Shown here in pieces: positions 7,027 through 8,800 of a DNA stretch of 8,800 nt (positions are counted from its first letter, which is position 1; every line of letters begins with the position of its first letter). The stretch comes from an uncultured Erysipelotrichaceae bacterium (GTDB lineage Bacteria > Bacillota_I > Bacilli_A > Erysipelotrichales > Erysipelotrichaceae). The notes under the pieces were generated by a model that did not search any database, was not told where the DNA came from, and saw only the letters and a program-made list of their open reading frames with translations. Location of the stretch: NCBI GenBank assembly GCA_937902945.1, contig CALEMD010000142.1:1-8800 (forward strand), in the 5' to 3' direction. Both the position numbers and the translations under genes were made by a program.

Positions 7027-8628
7027 TTATGAATACATCTTTCTGTATAGCGATGGTTTTATTCCCACAATTCTCGTGAAATTCTGTGAGAAATATCTAG
7101 TATCAGTATATCCAACGTGAAGAGCTATGCTTGCCATAGTCTCAGATGTTGTCGTTAGCATCTCTTTCGCACGATCAATCCGATACTGAGTGAGATAATC
7201 CTGAAATGTTTCTCCGGTTTCTTTTTTGAAAAGTGTCGATAAATAAGAGGAATTCATCTGCAGCTGATCTGAGATACTCTCCAGTGTGATTTTTTCTCCA
7301 TAATGATTTTCAATATAGTCAAGAGCCTCACGAATTGGTTTTCTCGTCTGTCGTTCTCTATCTCTACTCTGCTGTGTAAGAAATAGTGGAAGCTCGCTCT
7401 TCATATTTTCAATCATCATCTCCACATTCCAGCAGTGTTCTATGATATTTGTAATACGAATCCGTTCTTTATCAGTCTGTGCAGTCTGCGGGAATACCGA
7501 AAAGAATGCATCAATAAAACTATTTGCATTATTAATGTAGCTGTTCGCATTGATATTGTTTTTTGAAGAAATATCTGAGAATGATGTATCAATTAAAGAT
7601 GCGAGTTCTGCTGAATTGAACGAGATAACCGCATTGTGAATTCGCGTCTGAAATTTTGCACTCAGATATCCGCTATCTGGGTCATCCGGTATGACTATAT
7701 CTGTAATAACTATCCTTGTACCAAGTATCAGTCTTTGCACGATCCTCTTTTCAGCCAAACGGATGGATTCTCCTATTCTTTCAAACTGGCAGGAATTGCC
7801 AAGAGCCATTGTTATCCGATAACCAGGTACAGCTTCAACATGATTGCTGATCTGTGTAAATGCTTTCTTAATATCAAAAAGAATCTCAGAATTCTTTTTC
7901 TGATCATAGTTTATAATCCCATAGAGTTCGCTGTTATCTGTACTAGCATATAATTGTTCGTAAACACCGGAACCAAAGTACTCCTCTAGCTGATTAATCA
8001 CGTTCTTTGCAACAAATCTATCCTGTAGCTGATCTTCGGTATTTGGATCGTCATAATCGAACTTCAAAACAAACGGCAGAAAGGCTCCCTGTTGTAAAGA
8101 CGTATGATACTGTTCATTGAATTGAGTAAGTGTTCCGTCAAAATCGTCCTTAGTTAATACTTTCAATGCTTCAACCCCACTTAAAAGGTGCTCTCTTTTC
8201 GCGGATTCTTGCAGGATTTCTTTTTCTTTATTAATCTGTACAGTTTCGGAATGTCTTATACACACCTGTGAAAGAACACGGTTCAATTCGGCCTCATTAA
8301 CCGGTTTCAGCAAATAATCTTCAACACCATATTTCAAAGCGGTTCTAGCATATTCAAATTCTTTATATCCGCTGATAAGAATAAAATGAGGACTTAAACC
8401 CGCTTCGCGAGATTGCCGAATCAATTCCAGTCCATCGATTATCGGCATTTGAATATCGGTAATCACAATATCCGGATTCTCACTAATAATATACTGAAGC
8501 GCTTCCTTGCTACTCTCAAACACTTTCATCAGACGCATGTTCAATGCATCAAAATGAATCAGTCTTGACAGCATTTGACCAATTCTATATTCATCGTCAA
8601 TGATTACAACGGATAAGTACTCTGGCAT
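7027..8628 (-). CDS. YesN-type response regulator: receiver plus AraC-family DNA-binding domain
   Basis: This 533-residue cytoplasmic transcription factor is the partner of the kinase at 6003-7022. The receiver domain (about 5-122) has the acidic pair Asp11/Asp12, phospho-acceptor Asp58 in ITDIQMP, Ser86 and Lys108 in LLKPV. The last 101 residues (433-533) form an AraC-type domain with two helix-turn-helix units (about 449-467 and 500-523, GYTDTRYFSQNF). The middle, about residues 130-425, matches no domain I can name and is long, as in many YesN proteins. TAGGAAA lies 6 nt before the ATG. It is the first gene after the promoter at 8653-8661, so the system may control itself. The likely target is the importer, by analogy with clostridial YesN regulators of CUT2 sugar importers. 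Regulation of the promoter in 3534-3647 is inference. Confidence 0.94.
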   Translation of the reverse strand: MPEYLSVVIIDDEYRIGQMLSRLIHFDALNMRLMKVFESSKEALQYIISENPDIVITDIQMPIIDGLELIRQSREAGLSPHFILISGYKEFEYARTALKYGVEDYLLKPVNEAELNRVLSQVCIRHSETVQINKEKEILQESAKREHLLSGVEALKVLTKDDFDGTLTQFNEQYHTSLQQGAFLPFVLKFDYDDPNTEDQLQDRFVAKNVINQLEEYFGSGVYEQLYASTDNSELYGIINYDQKKNSEILFDIKKAFTQISNHVEAVPGYRITMALGNSCQFERIGESIRLAEKRIVQRLILGTRIVITDIVIPDDPDSGYLSAKFQTRIHNAVISFNSAELASLIDTSFSDISSKNNINANSYINNANSFIDAFFSVFPQTAQTDKERIRITNIIEHCWNVEMMIENMKSELPLFLTQQSRDRERQTRKPIREALDYIENHYGEKITLESISDQLQMNSSYLSTLFKKETGETFQDYLTQYRIDRAKEMLTTTSETMASIALHVGYTDTRYFSQNFTRIVGIKPSLYRKMYS

Positions 8629-8652
8629 ATTGGTTTCCTACTTATGTTTTGA

Positions 8653-8661
8653 ATTATACCA
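8653..8661 (-). promoter_or_regulatory. Extended -10 promoter for the two-component genes
   Basis: The minus strand reads TGGTATAAT, a perfect -10 hexamer with the upstream TG of extended -10 promoters, 24 bases before the regulator ATG. The sequence 17 bases upstream of the hexamer (AACAAA) is a poor -35. The extended -10 could compensate, or an activator may be used. The short distance gives a leader of roughly 15-20 bases, which still holds the ribosome binding site. Confidence 0.7.
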
Positions 8662-8672
8662 TATCATGATAT
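8661..8672. promoter_or_regulatory. 12-bp perfect palindrome at the promoter, candidate operator
   Basis: ATATCATGATAT is its own reverse complement and ends at the T of the extended -10 element. A dimeric regulator bound here would cover the promoter spacer. AT-rich 12-mers of this kind can arise by chance, so only its position makes it notable. Confidence 0.35.
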
Positions 8673-8698
8673 CTATTTGTTATTATTTTACACAGAAC

Positions 8699-8730
8699 CC
8701 ACTTCACTTGTTTAAATTTCAGCCACTTCA
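8699..8730 (-). repeat. Direct repeat TGAAGTGG, two copies, upstream of the promoter
   Basis: TGAAGTGG occurs on the minus strand at 8730-8723 and 8706-8699, 24 bases apart start to start, about 40-65 bases upstream of the -10 element. AraC-type regulators often bind tandem sites upstream of -35, so this could be an autoregulatory site. The spacing is not a clean multiple of the helical turn. The same 8-mer is not seen in the gap at 3534-3647. Confidence 0.25.
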
Positions 8731-8800
8731 GAGCACATAAATCAAGAGTAGTGTCGGAAACTCGATAGGTATCTGACAGCCGAAGAGACTGGAGATATAG
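8731..8800. other. Upstream edge region with no recognised gene
   Basis: No convincing gene, RNA or hairpin is seen. On the minus strand one frame stays open from the window edge to a stop inside the -10 element (8800 to about 8652, roughly 49 codons), but its translation matches nothing I recognise. It could be the tail of an upstream gene or chance. Confidence 0.3.

Noticed and set aside
8680..8700. TTTTACACAGAACCC as a possible insertion-sequence end
   Set aside because: It faintly recalls ends of some Bacillota insertion sequences, but no transposase, matching inverted repeat or target duplication is visible in the window.
8652..8800. Open minus-strand frame running in from the right edge
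   Set aside because: About 49 codons without a recognisable protein family, ending inside the promoter -10 element. A chance open frame is likely.

Overview
The window carries seven protein-coding genes, all on the minus strand, so transcription runs from the right edge to the left. The DNA is AT-rich, has strong AGGAGG-type ribosome binding sites and short or overlapping gene junctions, and encodes a lipoprotein-type binding protein and a YesN/LytS-type two-component pair. This points to a low-GC Gram-positive bacterium (Bacillota, Clostridia or Erysipelotrichia-like, possibly gut-associated). The species cannot be named from this sequence alone.

Layout in transcription order: a 172-base upstream region with an extended -10 promoter and a 12-bp palindrome (8629-8800); a response regulator with a receiver domain and an AraC-type DNA-binding domain (7027-8628); a LytS/YesM-type sensor kinase with two membrane helices and almost no extracellular part (6003-7022); a protein shaped like a CUT2 sugar-transporter tandem ATPase but with the ATP-binding motifs of both halves eroded (4543-6006); a diverged CUT2-like permease (3648-4565); a 114-base gap with a candidate weak promoter; a sugar-binding lipoprotein (2538-3533); a hairpin followed by a T-run; an intact CUT2 tandem ATPase (962-2458); and an intact CUT2 permease that runs off the left edge (1-956).

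The window therefore holds two ATPase-permease pairs of the same family, in the same order. The left pair is canonical and, with the binding protein, makes a complete sugar importer. The right pair is intact as reading frames but has lost the residues needed for ATP hydrolysis. It is tightly packed with the two-component genes (4-nt gap, ATGA overlap, 23-nt overlap).

The main hypothesis is that the degenerate pair is a non-transporting, transporter-shaped sensor. It would report ligand-loaded binding protein to a kinase that has no sensing domain of its own, and the response regulator would then switch on the importer genes. This recalls the known principle of XylFII-LytS/YesN in clostridia, where a binding protein acts with a LytS-type kinase to control a xylose CUT2 importer, but with a pseudo-transporter added. 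The sugar cannot be determined because no catabolic genes are in view.
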